The notes beneath the pieces are model-generated. The model did no database searches and was not told the DNA's origin. It worked only from the letters and a program-made list of their open reading frames with translations. Position numbers and translations under genes: made by a program. Shown in pieces: positions 1 to 9,642 of a stretch of DNA of 52,168 nt (within the stretch, counting starts at the first letter, position 1; every line of letters begins with the position of its first letter). Source of the stretch: Flavobacterium azizsancarii (GTDB lineage Bacteria; Bacteroidota; Bacteroidia; Flavobacteriales; Flavobacteriaceae); assembly GCF_027980145.1 (NCBI RefSeq), contig NZ_JAMZNK010000040.1, forward strand, positions 1-52,168, read 5' to 3'.

Positions 1-30
1 AAAAGCCTTATGATTACACCCAAAAGATAC

Positions 31-64
31 AAAAAAAAGAGTAGAAAACTTTTAGCTTCTACTC
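31..64 (-). terminator. Terminator of the Bax1-inhibitor-like gene
   Basis: An 8-bp stem, GAGTAGAA (39-46) and TTCTACTC (57-64), is followed in minus-strand reading by eight U residues (plus-strand A run 31-38). It lies about 85 nt beyond the stop codon of the minus-strand gene, as expected for an intrinsic terminator. Confidence 0.6.
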
Positions 65-147
65 CTTTAATTAACAATTATTCCTGAAAAGGACTTTTTC
101 AGTGCCCTCGATTTTTCAAAAGGGCTTTGTAATTATTTAAGAAGTAA

Positions 148-915
148 TTAGTTTTTACTATTTAATTTAGAAAGTAAACGTAAAAATTCAACGTATAACC
201 AAACTAGTGTAATCATAAGTCCCATGGCACCATACCATTCCATGAATTTTGGCATTTTTTCCTGTACACCTTTTTCGATCAAATCGAAGTCTAAAAATAG
301 ATTTAAGGCAGCAATGATAATTACAAAAACACTGATTCCAATACTCATCATTCCATTTCCGTAATGAACAGGAGTAAAGTTAAATATCAAAGAAGCTATC
401 CAGGAAATTAAGTAATAAGTTGCTATTGCTAATGTTGCAGCAATTACTACTGATTTAAATTGTTCTGTAACTTTTACAATTTTGAATTTATATAAACCCA
501 GACATACTAGAAATGTTACTAATGTTGCGCTAACAGCATTAACTACAATTCCAGGATACATAGCTTCAAATATTGCAGAAATTCCACCAATAAATAACCC
601 TTCGAATAAGGCATAGCCCGGAGCAAGGTATGGAGAAAGATGTGGTTTGAATGCAGCAATTATAACTAAGATAAATCCAACAATAGCACCTCCAATTGTA
701 GGTAACATTGCATTCATCCCGTTAAATGCCATCCACCATGTAATCATTGCAGATCCGCATAAGATTAAAAACAAAATAGCTGTTTTATTCATAGTACCAG
801 ATAAAGTCATTTCTTGATTGTAATCAATAATTTGACCCTGATGTGCTCCTTCAGCTTTTGAAACAGCATTTGATGAAAAACGTTTGTTGCTTAAAAATGG
901 ATTTTTAGAATTCAT
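148..915 (-). CDS. Bax inhibitor-1/YccA family membrane protein
   Basis: This 255-residue protein has a polar N-terminus of about 45 residues followed by seven closely spaced hydrophobic segments. The last one ends in an aromatic and charged tail, the layout of the BI-1/YccA (TMBIM) family. Bacterial members are integral inner-membrane proteins; some act as pH-sensitive calcium leak channels (Bacillus YetJ) or interact with FtsH (E. coli YccA). The role here is unknown. It is a single gene: a TATATTTG -7 element lies at 938-945 on the minus strand, no clear -33 element was found, and it has its own terminator. The nuoN terminator separates it from the complex I operon, so it is probably not functionally linked to it. 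Confidence 0.85.
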   Translation of the reverse strand: MNSKNPFLSNKRFSSNAVSKAEGAHQGQIIDYNQEMTLSGTMNKTAILFLILCGSAMITWWMAFNGMNAMLPTIGGAIVGFILVIIAAFKPHLSPYLAPGYALFEGLFIGGISAIFEAMYPGIVVNAVSATLVTFLVCLGLYKFKIVKVTEQFKSVVIAATLAIATYYLISWIASLIFNFTPVHYGNGMMSIGISVFVIIIAALNLFLDFDLIEKGVQEKMPKFMEWYGAMGLMITLVWLYVEFLRLLSKLNSKN

Positions 916-1002
916 AATATGATTGGTTTTAAAAATTCAAATATAATTGATATTTTTCGATGTGCCCTTAATACTATAGAATTTTTAACAATTGATTCCA
1001 AT

Positions 1003-1032
1003 AAAAAAGCCATCAATAACAATTGATGGCTT
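1003..1032 (-). terminator. Terminator of the nuo operon
   Basis: A perfect 11-bp stem, AAGCCATCAAT (1007-1017) and ATTGATGGCTT (1022-1032), has a 4-nt loop. In minus-strand reading it is followed by a U run (A run 1003-1008). It lies 23 nt beyond the nuoN stop codon and closes the complex I operon. Confidence 0.8.
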
Positions 1033-1054
1033 CTATATGAAATATAAAATTATT

Positions 1055-2446
1055 TTAGTTTAATAAATCCAAAACTAAAGATGGGAATAGACCTAAAATA
1101 ATATTTAATGTAATTGAGATTACAGCTACTGCATAAATAAGGAAAGGTTTTCCGGTGCGTTCCTGATTTGGCTCTTTAGAATACATAGCTAAGATCAATT
1201 TGAAATAATATCCAACACTAATAATAGAGTTGATCACAGCAACAATTACCAAAGCAATATATCCTGCCTGTATAGTTTGATTGAATAAGAATAATTTAGC
1301 AAAAAATCCGGAGAAAATCGGAATACCGGCCATAGATAACAATGAACCTGTAAGGATTGCGGCTAATAAGGGATTTGTTTTTCCTAAACCATGAAAATTA
1401 GTAATGTCTTCGTTATCCTGATTTTTGCAAACGTATAATACAACACTAAAAGCAGCAATTCCTGCTAATGCGTAAGCAGTAGTATAATATAATAATACAC
1501 CTGCTGAAGTTGAAACAGTTAACAAAGTCATCAACATAAAACCGGCATGCGAAATTCCTGAGAATGCCAACATACGTTTTACATTTACCTGACGTAGTGC
1601 CATTATGTTTCCAACAGTCATAGAAGCAATCGAAATAATTACTACGATGTTTTCAAAAGTTCCTAATAAGTCCTGATTGTCCAGAGAAGGAATAAAATTT
1701 AATGCAGCAATTAATTTGTAAAGTGTTGCAATTGCTACAACTTTAGCCAAAGTACTCATTAATGCAGTTGTCAAAGCAGGAGATCCTTCGTAAACATCCG
1801 GTGCCCAGAAATGAAACGGAACTGCAGCTACTTTAAATAACATACCAATAATCATTAAAATCATTCCAATAGGAAACCAGATTGGCAATTCGGCAGATAA
1901 AGAACTTTCGTGAATTTCTGCAACATCAAAAGTTCCCATTGCTCCGTAAATCAAACAAATTCCAAATAAAATAATTCCTGATGCGAAAGATCCCATCAAA
2001 AAGTATTTCATACCGGCTTCGTTACTTTTTAGATTCAAACGATCACTTGCTGCCAAGATGTAAAGTGCGATTGATAAAATTTCTATTCCTAAGAAAAACA
2101 TTGCTAAGTTTCCAAAAGTAACCATGGCTACGGCTCCAGCTAGTAAAAAAACTTTTATAGCGACAAAATCTGAGATTTTGGTTGGATGATTTTCGTAAAA
2201 ATTATGGCTTAACGCTACTAAGAATATAGTAAGAACAATAAACAATGATGAAAACGCAGTAGAGAACTTGCTCACTGTGATCATATTATCATGGTAACTT
2301 GCTGTTGATCCAAATTCGTAATAGTTGATTGCCAAGACACCTAATAAACCAATAATGGTAATAGGAACTATGGCCTTTCTTAAATTAAGAATTTCAAACA
2401 ATAGGCAAAAAACACCCAATCCTGTTATAGCTATTAATGTATTCAT
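1055..2446 (-). CDS. nuoN: NADH-quinone oxidoreductase subunit N
   Basis: NuoN is one of three Mrp-antiporter-like proton-pumping subunits in the membrane arm of complex I. The 463-residue protein is hydrophobic throughout with many transmembrane helices. It carries the glutamate-containing helix (FFLGIEILSIALYILAASD, near residue 120) and the lysine region following the broken helix (ALRQVNVKRMLAFSGISHAG, near residue 290) that are shared with NuoM and NuoL. It is the last gene of the nuo cluster; the 153-nt gap to nuoM is long for this operon. The length is normal for the family. Confidence 0.95.
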   Translation of the reverse strand: MNTLIAITGLGVFCLLFEILNLRKAIVPITIIGLLGVLAINYYEFGSTASYHDNMITVSKFSTAFSSLFIVLTIFLVALSHNFYENHPTKISDFVAIKVFLLAGAVAMVTFGNLAMFFLGIEILSIALYILAASDRLNLKSNEAGMKYFLMGSFASGIILFGICLIYGAMGTFDVAEIHESSLSAELPIWFPIGMILMIIGMLFKVAAVPFHFWAPDVYEGSPALTTALMSTLAKVVAIATLYKLIAALNFIPSLDNQDLLGTFENIVVIISIASMTVGNIMALRQVNVKRMLAFSGISHAGFMLMTLLTVSTSAGVLLYYTTAYALAGIAAFSVVLYVCKNQDNEDITNFHGLGKTNPLLAAILTGSLLSMAGIPIFSGFFAKLFLFNQTIQAGYIALVIVAVINSIISVGYYFKLILAMYSKEPNQERTGKPFLIYAVAVISITLNIILGLFPSLVLDLLN

Positions 2447-2599
2447 TTTTGTTTTTTTGATTTAGGAAATCTCAAACTAATGATGCCCTAATTTATTTTT
2501 ATTTAAAATATATTTAATTTTCCTTTCAGTAATAAATTTAACTTTTTAAGTGTCAGACAAAATCTGAATCAAAAATCGTTAATCTTCTTTCTGAAATCG

Positions 2600-4039
2600 T
2601 TAATTTTTATTGATAACGTTTAGAATAGTTTCTAAACTTGGTGTAATCAAATCTGTAATTGGTTTTGGATAAAATCCGAAGAATATTAAAACCGCAATAA
2701 TTGCTACGAATGAAATTCCTTCATTTACAGAAACATCTGCAAAAGTTTTAGAATTTGTTTCTCCTAACATTACATTTTGAAACATTTTAAGCATATAATA
2801 AGCTCCTAAAATAATAGTTGTTCCGCCTAAGACAGCAAACCAAATATTGATTTGAGAAAGACTATACAAAACTGTAAATTCTCCAACAAAGTTAAAAGTT
2901 CCCGGTAAAGCTACTGAAGCCAATACCAAAATTAAAAACATAGAAGTAAATTTTGGAGATTGTGTACGGATACCGCCCAATTCACCAATTTCTCTTGTTT
3001 CGAATCTTCTAAAAATAACTTCGGCAGCAAAAAACAATCCTACTACAACAAAACCGTGAGCGATCATTTGCAAAACAGCTCCGCGCAAACCATCAATAGT
3101 AAGTGTGTAAGTTCCTGCAGCAATTAATCCAACGTGAGCTAATGAAGAATAAGCCAATAATTTCTTTAAATCCTTTTGTCTTAAAGCTACAATCGATCCG
3201 TAAATTACACCGGCAACTCCTAAAGCAATGAAGATATCCATGTACTCTTTTGCTGCTAATGGTGCAATTGGCAACTGCCAACGAATAACACTGTACAATC
3301 CCATTTTTAGCATGATACCAGATAAAAGCATAGTTCCAACAGTTGGTGCTTTTTGGTACACATTTGCCTGCCATGTGTGGAAAGGAATAATTGGGATTTT
3401 AATAGCATACGCTAAAAAGAAAGCTAAGAATATCCAAAGTTGTTCACTAGCAGATAAATTTAGTTTGTATAAATCTTCGATTAAGAAAGTACCTGCTTTT
3501 TGGTATAAGTAGATAAAAGCTACTAACATGAATAACGAACCTGCAAGTGTGTAAATAAAGAATTTAACCACCGCTTTTCTGCGTTCTTCTGCATCGCCAT
3601 TCCCCCAAATAAGAGCAATAAAGTAAATAGGAATAAGTGCTAATTCCCAGAAAATATAATATAAAAGACCATCTGCCGCAAGGAAAGTTCCTGTCATAGC
3701 AAAAGCCATAAATAAAATCAGAGCATAAAAACCTTTTGCATTTTTATAATCGTTCCCGAAAGAAGAAAATATAATGATGGGAGTCAAAGCTGCAGTTAAT
3801 AGAACCATTGCCATTCCTAATCCATCAGCATTTAAAGCAAATGAAATATTAGGTTTCGTAATCCAGGCTTTTATTAAACTGATGTTTTCGTTTGCATAAA
3901 AATGATTTAGCAATACAATTGAACAACCTAAAGCCGCCAAACTAAAGAACAAAGCTACTTTTGATGCTAGTTTGTCACCAGCAAAATAAGTGGCAAATGC
4001 ACCAATTAAAAGAATAATTAATATAAGAGAAACGTTCAT
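2600..4039 (-). CDS. nuoM: NADH-quinone oxidoreductase subunit M
   Basis: NuoM is the second antiporter-like proton-pumping subunit of complex I. It has 479 residues. The key glutamate sits in FWELALIPIYFIALIWG (near residue 130), and the lysine-bearing region ALRQKDLKKLLAYSSLAHVG (near 290) matches family proton-channel motifs. The start is 10 nt from the nuoL stop, so the genes are probably co-transcribed and translationally close. An 11-nt direct repeat, AAATCGTTAAT, at the 3' end overlaps the stop codon; its role is unknown. Confidence 0.95.
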   Translation of the reverse strand: MNVSLILIILLIGAFATYFAGDKLASKVALFFSLAALGCSIVLLNHFYANENISLIKAWITKPNISFALNADGLGMAMVLLTAALTPIIIFSSFGNDYKNAKGFYALILFMAFAMTGTFLAADGLLYYIFWELALIPIYFIALIWGNGDAEERRKAVVKFFIYTLAGSLFMLVAFIYLYQKAGTFLIEDLYKLNLSASEQLWIFLAFFLAYAIKIPIIPFHTWQANVYQKAPTVGTMLLSGIMLKMGLYSVIRWQLPIAPLAAKEYMDIFIALGVAGVIYGSIVALRQKDLKKLLAYSSLAHVGLIAAGTYTLTIDGLRGAVLQMIAHGFVVVGLFFAAEVIFRRFETREIGELGGIRTQSPKFTSMFLILVLASVALPGTFNFVGEFTVLYSLSQINIWFAVLGGTTIILGAYYMLKMFQNVMLGETNSKTFADVSVNEGISFVAIIAVLIFFGFYPKPITDLITPSLETILNVINKN

Positions 4040-4049
4040 AGTTGTAAAA

Positions 4050-5933
4050 TTATTTAGCTAAAAATATATAGGAAACAATGGCGCAAAGCCCCAAAACAAA
4101 AGCAAAAAGGTATAATCCAATACTTCCGTTTTGTAATTTTTTACCTTGAAAAGCGAGTTCATTGGTTACTTTTCCTAATCCAAAAACAAGAGCAGATAAA
4201 CTGGTCTCAATATAATCCCTGAAAAATCTTGATAGCCCGTTAATAGAGCGAACAAATACGGCATCGTAAATTTCGTCTACATAATATTTGTTGTATAAAA
4301 CTTTAGTTAAGCCAGTAATATTTTCATCTGCTTCAGGAACATTGTCTTGTTTGAAATATTTAACGTAAGCTATTAAGATACCTAGTAATCCACCCAAAAC
4401 AGCAACTCCCATTAGAGTATATTCTGTTGTACCTAAATGATGTTCTTCGCCAGCGACTTTTGTGAAAAGTGGAGCTAAATACTCATTTAACCAGCTGTTT
4501 CCAGGTAAGCTGATTAGTCCGCCAAAAGTAGCAAGGATTGCCAAAACGATAAGAGGGAAAGTAATTAATCCGTTGCTTTCATGTAAATGATGTTTTTGTT
4601 CGTCTGTTCCTCTAAAATCTTTAAAGAAAGTAAGAAACATTAATCTAAACATATAAAAAGCTGTCATGATTGAGGCAACAGAACCAATAACATAAAGTGT
4701 TTTACTGTGTTCGAAAGCCGTTAATAAGATTTCGTCTTTAGAGAAAAATCCTGAGAAAAACGGAATTCCTGAAATGGCTAATGATGAAATCATCATTGTC
4801 CAGAAAGTGATTGGCATTGCTTTACGCAAACCACCCATTTTACGCATATCTTGTTCTCCGTGCAAACCGTGAATTACAGATCCTGAACCTAAGAACAAAC
4901 AAGCTTTGAAGAAAGCGTGAGTAATTACGTGAAAAACGGCAACTTCATATGCACCAAGTCCTAATGCTAAAAACATTAATCCTAATTGAGAAACAGTAGA
5001 GTAGGCCAATACTTTTTTGATATCTGTCTGTACTAAACCAATTGTTGCAGCTACTAACGAAGTGATCGCTCCAATAACAGCAATTATAGTTTGTACTTCC
5101 GGAGCTAAATCAAATACGAAATTCAATCTTGTTACCATAAAGATACCAGCAGTAACCATTGTCGCAGCGTGAATCAATGCAGAAACCGGAGTTGGTCCAG
5201 CCATCGCATCAGGTAACCAGGTATATAATGGAATCTGTGCTGATTTACCACAAGCACCAATAAATAAACATAATGCAGCTAATGAAAGCAACGGTACATT
5301 TAAGTTTGTTGCTCCTGCGATAGCAGTTTTTAAAGTTGCATAATCTAAAGTAGAGAACATAGAGCCAATAATGAACATTCCGATCAAAAGACCTAAATCT
5401 CCAATTCTGTTCATAATAAAAGCTTTTTTCGCTGCATCATTGTAATCCTGGTTTTTATGCCAGAATCCAATTAATAAGTAGGAGCAAAGTCCAACACCTT
5501 CCCAACCAATAAATAAAACTAATAAGTTACTTCCAATTACAAGCGTAATCATAAAAAATACGAACAGATTCAAATATGCAAAAAACTTGTGCATATTCTC
5601 ATCGTCATGCATGTAACTGATAGAGTATAAGTGAATCAATGATCCAATACCGGTTACGAAAAGTAACCAAAGCAATGATAATTGATCTAATAAAAATCCA
5701 AGATTAATTTTTATGTTACTGATTTGAATCCAGTCAAATAAAGTAACCTGAAGAGCTTGTTTTGTTTGGCTGATTTGATTGAAAAAGAAAAGCGTAACAG
5801 CAAAAGAAACGACTACAGCAGCAGTTCCAATAATTCCTGAAGCGGTTTTTCCTAAGCTTTTGCCAAAGAAAACATTGATTAAAAATCCTAAAAAAGGAGA
5901 TAAAACTAAAAGTAAAGCTAAATTGGTATCCAT
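4050..5933 (-). CDS. nuoL: NADH-quinone oxidoreductase subunit L
   Basis: NuoL is the distal proton-pumping subunit of complex I, with a C-terminal lateral helix that runs along the membrane arm. The 627-residue length fits the family. Diagnostic stretches are the channel glutamate region WEGVGLCSYLLIGFWH (near 145), LPDAMAGPTPVSALIHAATM (near 240) and the lysine segment LVQTDIKKVLAYSTVSQLGL (near 300). The C-terminal 90 residues include KYYVDEIYDAVFV, typical of the piston region. It lies between nuoK (6 nt) and nuoM (10 nt). Confidence 0.96.
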   Translation of the reverse strand: MDTNLALLLVLSPFLGFLINVFFGKSLGKTASGIIGTAAVVVSFAVTLFFFNQISQTKQALQVTLFDWIQISNIKINLGFLLDQLSLLWLLFVTGIGSLIHLYSISYMHDDENMHKFFAYLNLFVFFMITLVIGSNLLVLFIGWEGVGLCSYLLIGFWHKNQDYNDAAKKAFIMNRIGDLGLLIGMFIIGSMFSTLDYATLKTAIAGATNLNVPLLSLAALCLFIGACGKSAQIPLYTWLPDAMAGPTPVSALIHAATMVTAGIFMVTRLNFVFDLAPEVQTIIAVIGAITSLVAATIGLVQTDIKKVLAYSTVSQLGLMFLALGLGAYEVAVFHVITHAFFKACLFLGSGSVIHGLHGEQDMRKMGGLRKAMPITFWTMMISSLAISGIPFFSGFFSKDEILLTAFEHSKTLYVIGSVASIMTAFYMFRLMFLTFFKDFRGTDEQKHHLHESNGLITFPLIVLAILATFGGLISLPGNSWLNEYLAPLFTKVAGEEHHLGTTEYTLMGVAVLGGLLGILIAYVKYFKQDNVPEADENITGLTKVLYNKYYVDEIYDAVFVRSINGLSRFFRDYIETSLSALVFGLGKVTNELAFQGKKLQNGSIGLYLFAFVLGLCAIVSYIFLAK

Positions 5934-5939
5934 TTTTAT

Positions 5940-6260
5940 TTATCCTTTTAAATTTTTTAAATTATCGATACTAATCGAACCTAAATTTCTAAAGATCGAA
6001 ACTAAAATAGCCAATCCAACTGCAACTTCGGCCGCAGCAACCGCCATCGAAAAGAATACAAAAACTTGCCCTTGTGCATCTTGATGATAAGTCGAAAAAG
6101 CAACAAATAAAAGGTTAACAGCATTCAACATGATTTCGATAGACATGAAAACGATAATAGCATTTCGTCTGTACAATACACCAAAAATACCAATACAGAA
6201 AAGTACAACACTCAAAAAGATGTAGTTTTCAATACCTATTTGATTTAATATATTACCCAT
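5940..6260 (-). CDS. nuoK: NADH-quinone oxidoreductase subunit K
   Basis: NuoK is the small three-helix subunit (MrpC-like) in the membrane arm of complex I. It has 106 residues, a normal length. The conserved helix containing MSIEIMLNAVNLLFVAF carries the glutamate used in proton transfer. It is separated from nuoJ by only 3 nt and from nuoL by 6 nt, so it belongs to the operon's tightly packed block. Confidence 0.95.
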   Translation of the reverse strand: MGNILNQIGIENYIFLSVVLFCIGIFGVLYRRNAIIVFMSIEIMLNAVNLLFVAFSTYHQDAQGQVFVFFSMAVAAAEVAVGLAILVSIFRNLGSISIDNLKNLKG

Positions 6261-6263
6261 TAT

Positions 6264-6803
6264 TTATTTATTTAATTTTTCTTTTTTAGACAATAGTACA
6301 CTTCCAATCATCGCTACCAATAGTAAGATGGATGCGAATTCGAACGGAACCATATATTCGTTTAATAATATTTTACCAAGTACTTGAATTGACTGAAAAT
6401 CTTCGCCTGTTGAATCGTATTCGCCAACAATTGGTTTAGAGTTGATGAAAATTGCAATCAATACAACACAAATCAAACAGAAAGAAACAATTGCTCCTAA
6501 ACGCGTAATTCTAGGTCGGTGTACTTCACGTTGTTCGTTCAGGTTCATTAACATGATCGTAAACAGGAACAAAATCATAATTGCTCCGGAATAGACTATA
6601 ATGTGTACAATAGCTAAGAATTGAGCATTTAATAATAAATAATGACCGGCAATTGAGAAAAAACAAATTACTAAATAAATAGCACTATGAATTGGGTTTC
6701 TGCTAAAAATGGTCAGGAAAGCGGTAATTACTGTAATAAAAGCTAAGAAACAAAATATTACTTGTACAGTTGTTGCGTGTGCAAAATCAGGAATATGTAT
6801 CAT
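6264..6803 (-). CDS. nuoJ: NADH-quinone oxidoreductase subunit J
   Basis: NuoJ is a five-helix membrane subunit of complex I next to NuoK and NuoA. The 179-residue protein contains the conserved helix 3 region (HIIVYSGAIMILFLFTIMLMNL), which includes the tyrosine and glycine involved in the pi-bulge/alpha-helix transition in studied complexes. Its start codon directly follows the nuoI stop codon (6803/6804). Confidence 0.94.
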   Translation of the reverse strand: MIHIPDFAHATTVQVIFCFLAFITVITAFLTIFSRNPIHSAIYLVICFFSIAGHYLLLNAQFLAIVHIIVYSGAIMILFLFTIMLMNLNEQREVHRPRITRLGAIVSFCLICVVLIAIFINSKPIVGEYDSTGEDFQSIQVLGKILLNEYMVPFEFASILLLVAMIGSVLLSKKEKLNK

Positions 6804-7349
6804 TTAATTAGCATTATTAAGTTGAGCATTTTTGATTGCCACATCAAGAGGCATCACTAATCTGTCTTTTCCAAAAATGAAATCTTCTCTTTCGTAGCTA
6901 GAAGGAACCAACACTTTTGAAGTTGTTAGATAGATGGCATCTTTTGGACATGCTTCCTCACATAAACCACAAAAAATGCAACGTAACATATTGATTTCGT
7001 AGATCGAAGCGTATTTTTCTTCTCTGTACAAATGCTTTTCATCTGCTTTACGTTCAGCGGCTTTCATTGTGATCGCTTCAGCTGGACATGATAAAGCACA
7101 TAATCCGCAAGCGGTACAATTTTCACGACCTTGCTCATCACGTTTCAATTGGTGCTGACCACGATAAACAGGGCTCATCTCACGCACTTGTTCAGGATAG
7201 TGAATTGTCACTTTTTTTCTGAATAAATGTTTAAACGTAATTAACAATCCTTTCACAATCGCCACAAGATACATTCGCTCTAAAAAAGTCATCTCTTTGT
7301 TTGAGACCATCTTTTTTCTACCCGATAATGATATAGTTTCTATTGACAT
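6804..7349 (-). CDS. nuoI: NADH-quinone oxidoreductase subunit I (two 4Fe-4S clusters)
   Basis: NuoI is the ferredoxin-like subunit that passes electrons through clusters N6a and N6b towards NuoB. In 181 residues it has two complete CxxCxxCxxxC motifs: C78-C81-C84-C88 (CTACGLCALSCP) and C124-C127-C130-C134 (CIFCGLCEEACP). The N-terminal 45 residues include an amphipathic segment that docks on NuoH in known structures. The start could be one of several Met codons (1, 14 or 20); the longest was kept. Confidence 0.95.
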   Translation of the reverse strand: MSIETISLSGRKKMVSNKEMTFLERMYLVAIVKGLLITFKHLFRKKVTIHYPEQVREMSPVYRGQHQLKRDEQGRENCTACGLCALSCPAEAITMKAAERKADEKHLYREEKYASIYEINMLRCIFCGLCEEACPKDAIYLTTSKVLVPSSYEREDFIFGKDRLVMPLDVAIKNAQLNNAN

Positions 7350-7463
7350 TTTTTAATGTATGATTTATGATTCGTAATTTGATGGTAATCAAATCGAAAA
7401 TCTATTTTATTTTTAATTTGAAGCTTCCCGATAACTATCGCAACAGGGTTGGGCTCTCGTTTA
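7350..7463. repeat. Repeat-like spacer between nuoI and nuoH
   Basis: This 114-nt gap contains no ORF. It holds AT-rich repeat-like text (TGATTTATGATTCGTAATTTG near 7360) and a CCCGATAACTATCG motif (7428-7441). The latter resembles the palindrome CCCGATAGCTATCGGG found at 37616-37631 in another intergenic repeat. It interrupts an otherwise compact operon. Confidence 0.4.
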
Positions 7464-8519
7464 TTAAAATCCTAAATAAACTGCGATATCATGTCTTAAT
7501 ATAACAATTCCTGTAATCATGATATTAATGATAGAAAGCGGAATCAAAATTTTCCAGCCTAAATTCATTAATTGGTCATATCTAAATCTTGGAATTGTCC
7601 AACGTACCCACATATAGAAAAATATGAAGAAACATATTTTAACAAACAATACTGCAATTCCTAAAAGGTTTGCCGGGTTTACTCCTGCGTTTTCTACCAT
7701 CCAGCTCATTCCCGGATAATTGTATCCTCCAAAGAATAATACAGAGATAATTGTAGCAGAGATAAACATACTCGCGTATTCAGCAAATAAATAGAATCCC
7801 ATTTTCATTGATGAATATTCTGTATGGTAACCACCAATTAATTCGTTTTCACATTCTGCAAGGTCAAAAGGAGTTCTGTTTGTTTCAGCAAACGAACAAA
7901 TTAAGAAAATCAGAAAAGATAGTGGCTGGTATAAAACATTCCAGTGCCATTCTGATTGTTGTTCAGAAATAACTTTTAAGCTTAAAGTTCCGGTCATCAT
8001 CAATAAAGCAATGATTGATAATCCCATGGCAACTTCGTATGAAACCATTTGTGAGGCAGCACGAATTGCTCCCATCAGGGAGAATTTATTGTTCGAAGCC
8101 CATCCACCAATCATGATACCATAAACTCCTACTGAAAGTACTCCAAAAATGTATAATATTCCAATATTAATATCGGTTGCCTGCAAATAAACATCACGGC
8201 CAAAAATATGTAATTTGTCTCCCCAAGGAATTACTGCGCTCGTCATTAAAGCTGTACTCATGGCAATTGCCGGTCCTACAACAAATAAAAATTTGTTAGG
8301 TGTATTTGGGAAAAACTCTTCTTTCGAGAATAATTTCATACCATCAGCAAGAGGTTGCAATAAACCACCCCATCCGGCACGGTTAGGCCCTACACGATCC
8401 TGAAGATAGGCAGCAACTTTACGTTCAGCCCAGGTAGAATACATCGCCATTATCATTGTTATGGCAAAAACCACAATAATCACAACACTTTTTTCTATAA
8501 TAAATGTTCCATCTACCAT
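7464..8519 (-). CDS. nuoH: NADH-quinone oxidoreductase subunit H
   Basis: NuoH connects the peripheral arm to the proton-pumping membrane arm and forms much of the quinone chamber. The 351-residue protein contains the conserved N-terminal loop AERKVAAYLQDRVGPNRAGW (near 32-51) and the acidic loop with FDLAECENELIGGYHTEYS (near 218-236). Both are family signatures that line the quinone site. Start 8519 gives a normal N-terminus, 2 nt after the nuoG stop. Confidence 0.96.
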   Translation of the reverse strand: MVDGTFIIEKSVVIIVVFAITMIMAMYSTWAERKVAAYLQDRVGPNRAGWGGLLQPLADGMKLFSKEEFFPNTPNKFLFVVGPAIAMSTALMTSAVIPWGDKLHIFGRDVYLQATDINIGILYIFGVLSVGVYGIMIGGWASNNKFSLMGAIRAASQMVSYEVAMGLSIIALLMMTGTLSLKVISEQQSEWHWNVLYQPLSFLIFLICSFAETNRTPFDLAECENELIGGYHTEYSSMKMGFYLFAEYASMFISATIISVLFFGGYNYPGMSWMVENAGVNPANLLGIAVLFVKICFFIFFYMWVRWTIPRFRYDQLMNLGWKILIPLSIINIMITGIVILRHDIAVYLGF

Positions 8520-8521
8520 GG

Positions 8522-9559
8522 CTAAGAATTTTGGTTGTTAGGGGTTAATGGAATTTCAGCCATACTAATTTTTTTACGGTCGATATCTCTTCCTAAAAGG
8601 ATATTTTTCTCTGTATCGATTTCTACTTTTTCCAGTTTCTGAGTGTAGTTATTTTGGTTGATAACAGAATCTTTTTCAAATTCTCTTGGACCTTCAATAA
8701 CCCAGTCATTTACATTTTTGTGGTCAAAACGACAGCTGTTGCAAATGAATTCTTCCACTTCATGATACTCGTCTTTACGACCTGTTACACGTTGGATTTC
8801 TCCTCCAAACATCCATACAGTTGTTTTTCCACAACATCCCGGAGTTGTACATTCTCTGTGTGCATTGAAAGGTTTGTTGAACCAAACTCTCGATTTAAAT
8901 CGAAAAGTTTTGTCTGTCAATGCTCCAACAGGACAAACGTCGATCATATTTCCGGAAAACTCATTGTCAATAGCTTTTGAAATTCCGGTTGAAATATTAG
9001 CGTGATCACCACGATCTAATACTCCGTGAACTCTGTTGTCTGTCAATTGATCTGCAACTTGTACACATCTTTGGCATAAAATACAACGGTTCATATGTAG
9101 TTGAATATGCGGACCAATATCTTCTGGTTCGAATGTTCTTTTTTCTTCAATAAAACGTGACTTAGGATTTCCGTGTTCGAAACTTAAGTTTTGTAAATCA
9201 CATTCACCTGCCTGATCACAAATAGGGCAATCTAACGGGTGGTTGATCAATAAAAATTCAGTTACAGATTTACGGGCTTCGGTTACACGAGCAGATGATT
9301 TGCTGTTCACTTCCATTCCGTCCATACATCCTGTTACACATGATGCCATCAATTTTGGCATTGGTCTAGGGTCAGCTTCACTTCCTTTTGCAACTTCAAC
9401 TAAACAACAACGACATTTACCGCCACTGCCTTTTAATTTTGAGTAATAGCACATGGCTGGCGGAACCAAATCTCCTCCAATCATACGTGCGGCCTGCAGG
9501 ATCGTTGTTCCTGGCTCTACGTCTATACTTTGACCGTCTATGGTTACTTTCATAATCAA
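8522..9559 (-). CDS. nuoG: NADH-quinone oxidoreductase subunit G, short form
   Basis: This 345-residue protein carries only the iron-sulfur N-terminal half of NuoG. Visible ligands are the 2Fe-2S ferredoxin domain (C37, C49/C51, C52, C74), the His-Cys3 4Fe-4S motif (H107, C111, C114, C120) and a second 4Fe-4S set (C159, C162, C165, C209). More cysteines follow (C237, C242, C243, C273, C276). The large molybdopterin-oxidoreductase-like domain of E. coli NuoG (about 900 residues) is absent. nuoH follows after 2 nt, so no remnant of it can be present downstream. The gene looks intact and is probably a lineage-specific short form. Met3 is an alternative start. Confidence 0.92.
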   Translation of the reverse strand: MIMKVTIDGQSIDVEPGTTILQAARMIGGDLVPPAMCYYSKLKGSGGKCRCCLVEVAKGSEADPRPMPKLMASCVTGCMDGMEVNSKSSARVTEARKSVTEFLLINHPLDCPICDQAGECDLQNLSFEHGNPKSRFIEEKRTFEPEDIGPHIQLHMNRCILCQRCVQVADQLTDNRVHGVLDRGDHANISTGISKAIDNEFSGNMIDVCPVGALTDKTFRFKSRVWFNKPFNAHRECTTPGCCGKTTVWMFGGEIQRVTGRKDEYHEVEEFICNSCRFDHKNVNDWVIEGPREFEKDSVINQNNYTQKLEKVEIDTEKNILLGRDIDRKKISMAEIPLTPNNQNS

Positions 9560-9642
9560 ATTTTGTTTCAGGTTTAAAGTTTCAAGTTATTTGAATACTT
9601 TAATCTTAATGTTTTTAGTTTTCTATACTTTGAAAACTGTAT

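Noticed and set aside
8522..9559. NuoG considered as truncated by a frameshift.
   Set aside because: The following gene begins 2 nt after its stop codon, so no remnant of a C-terminal domain exists, and the cluster motifs are intact.
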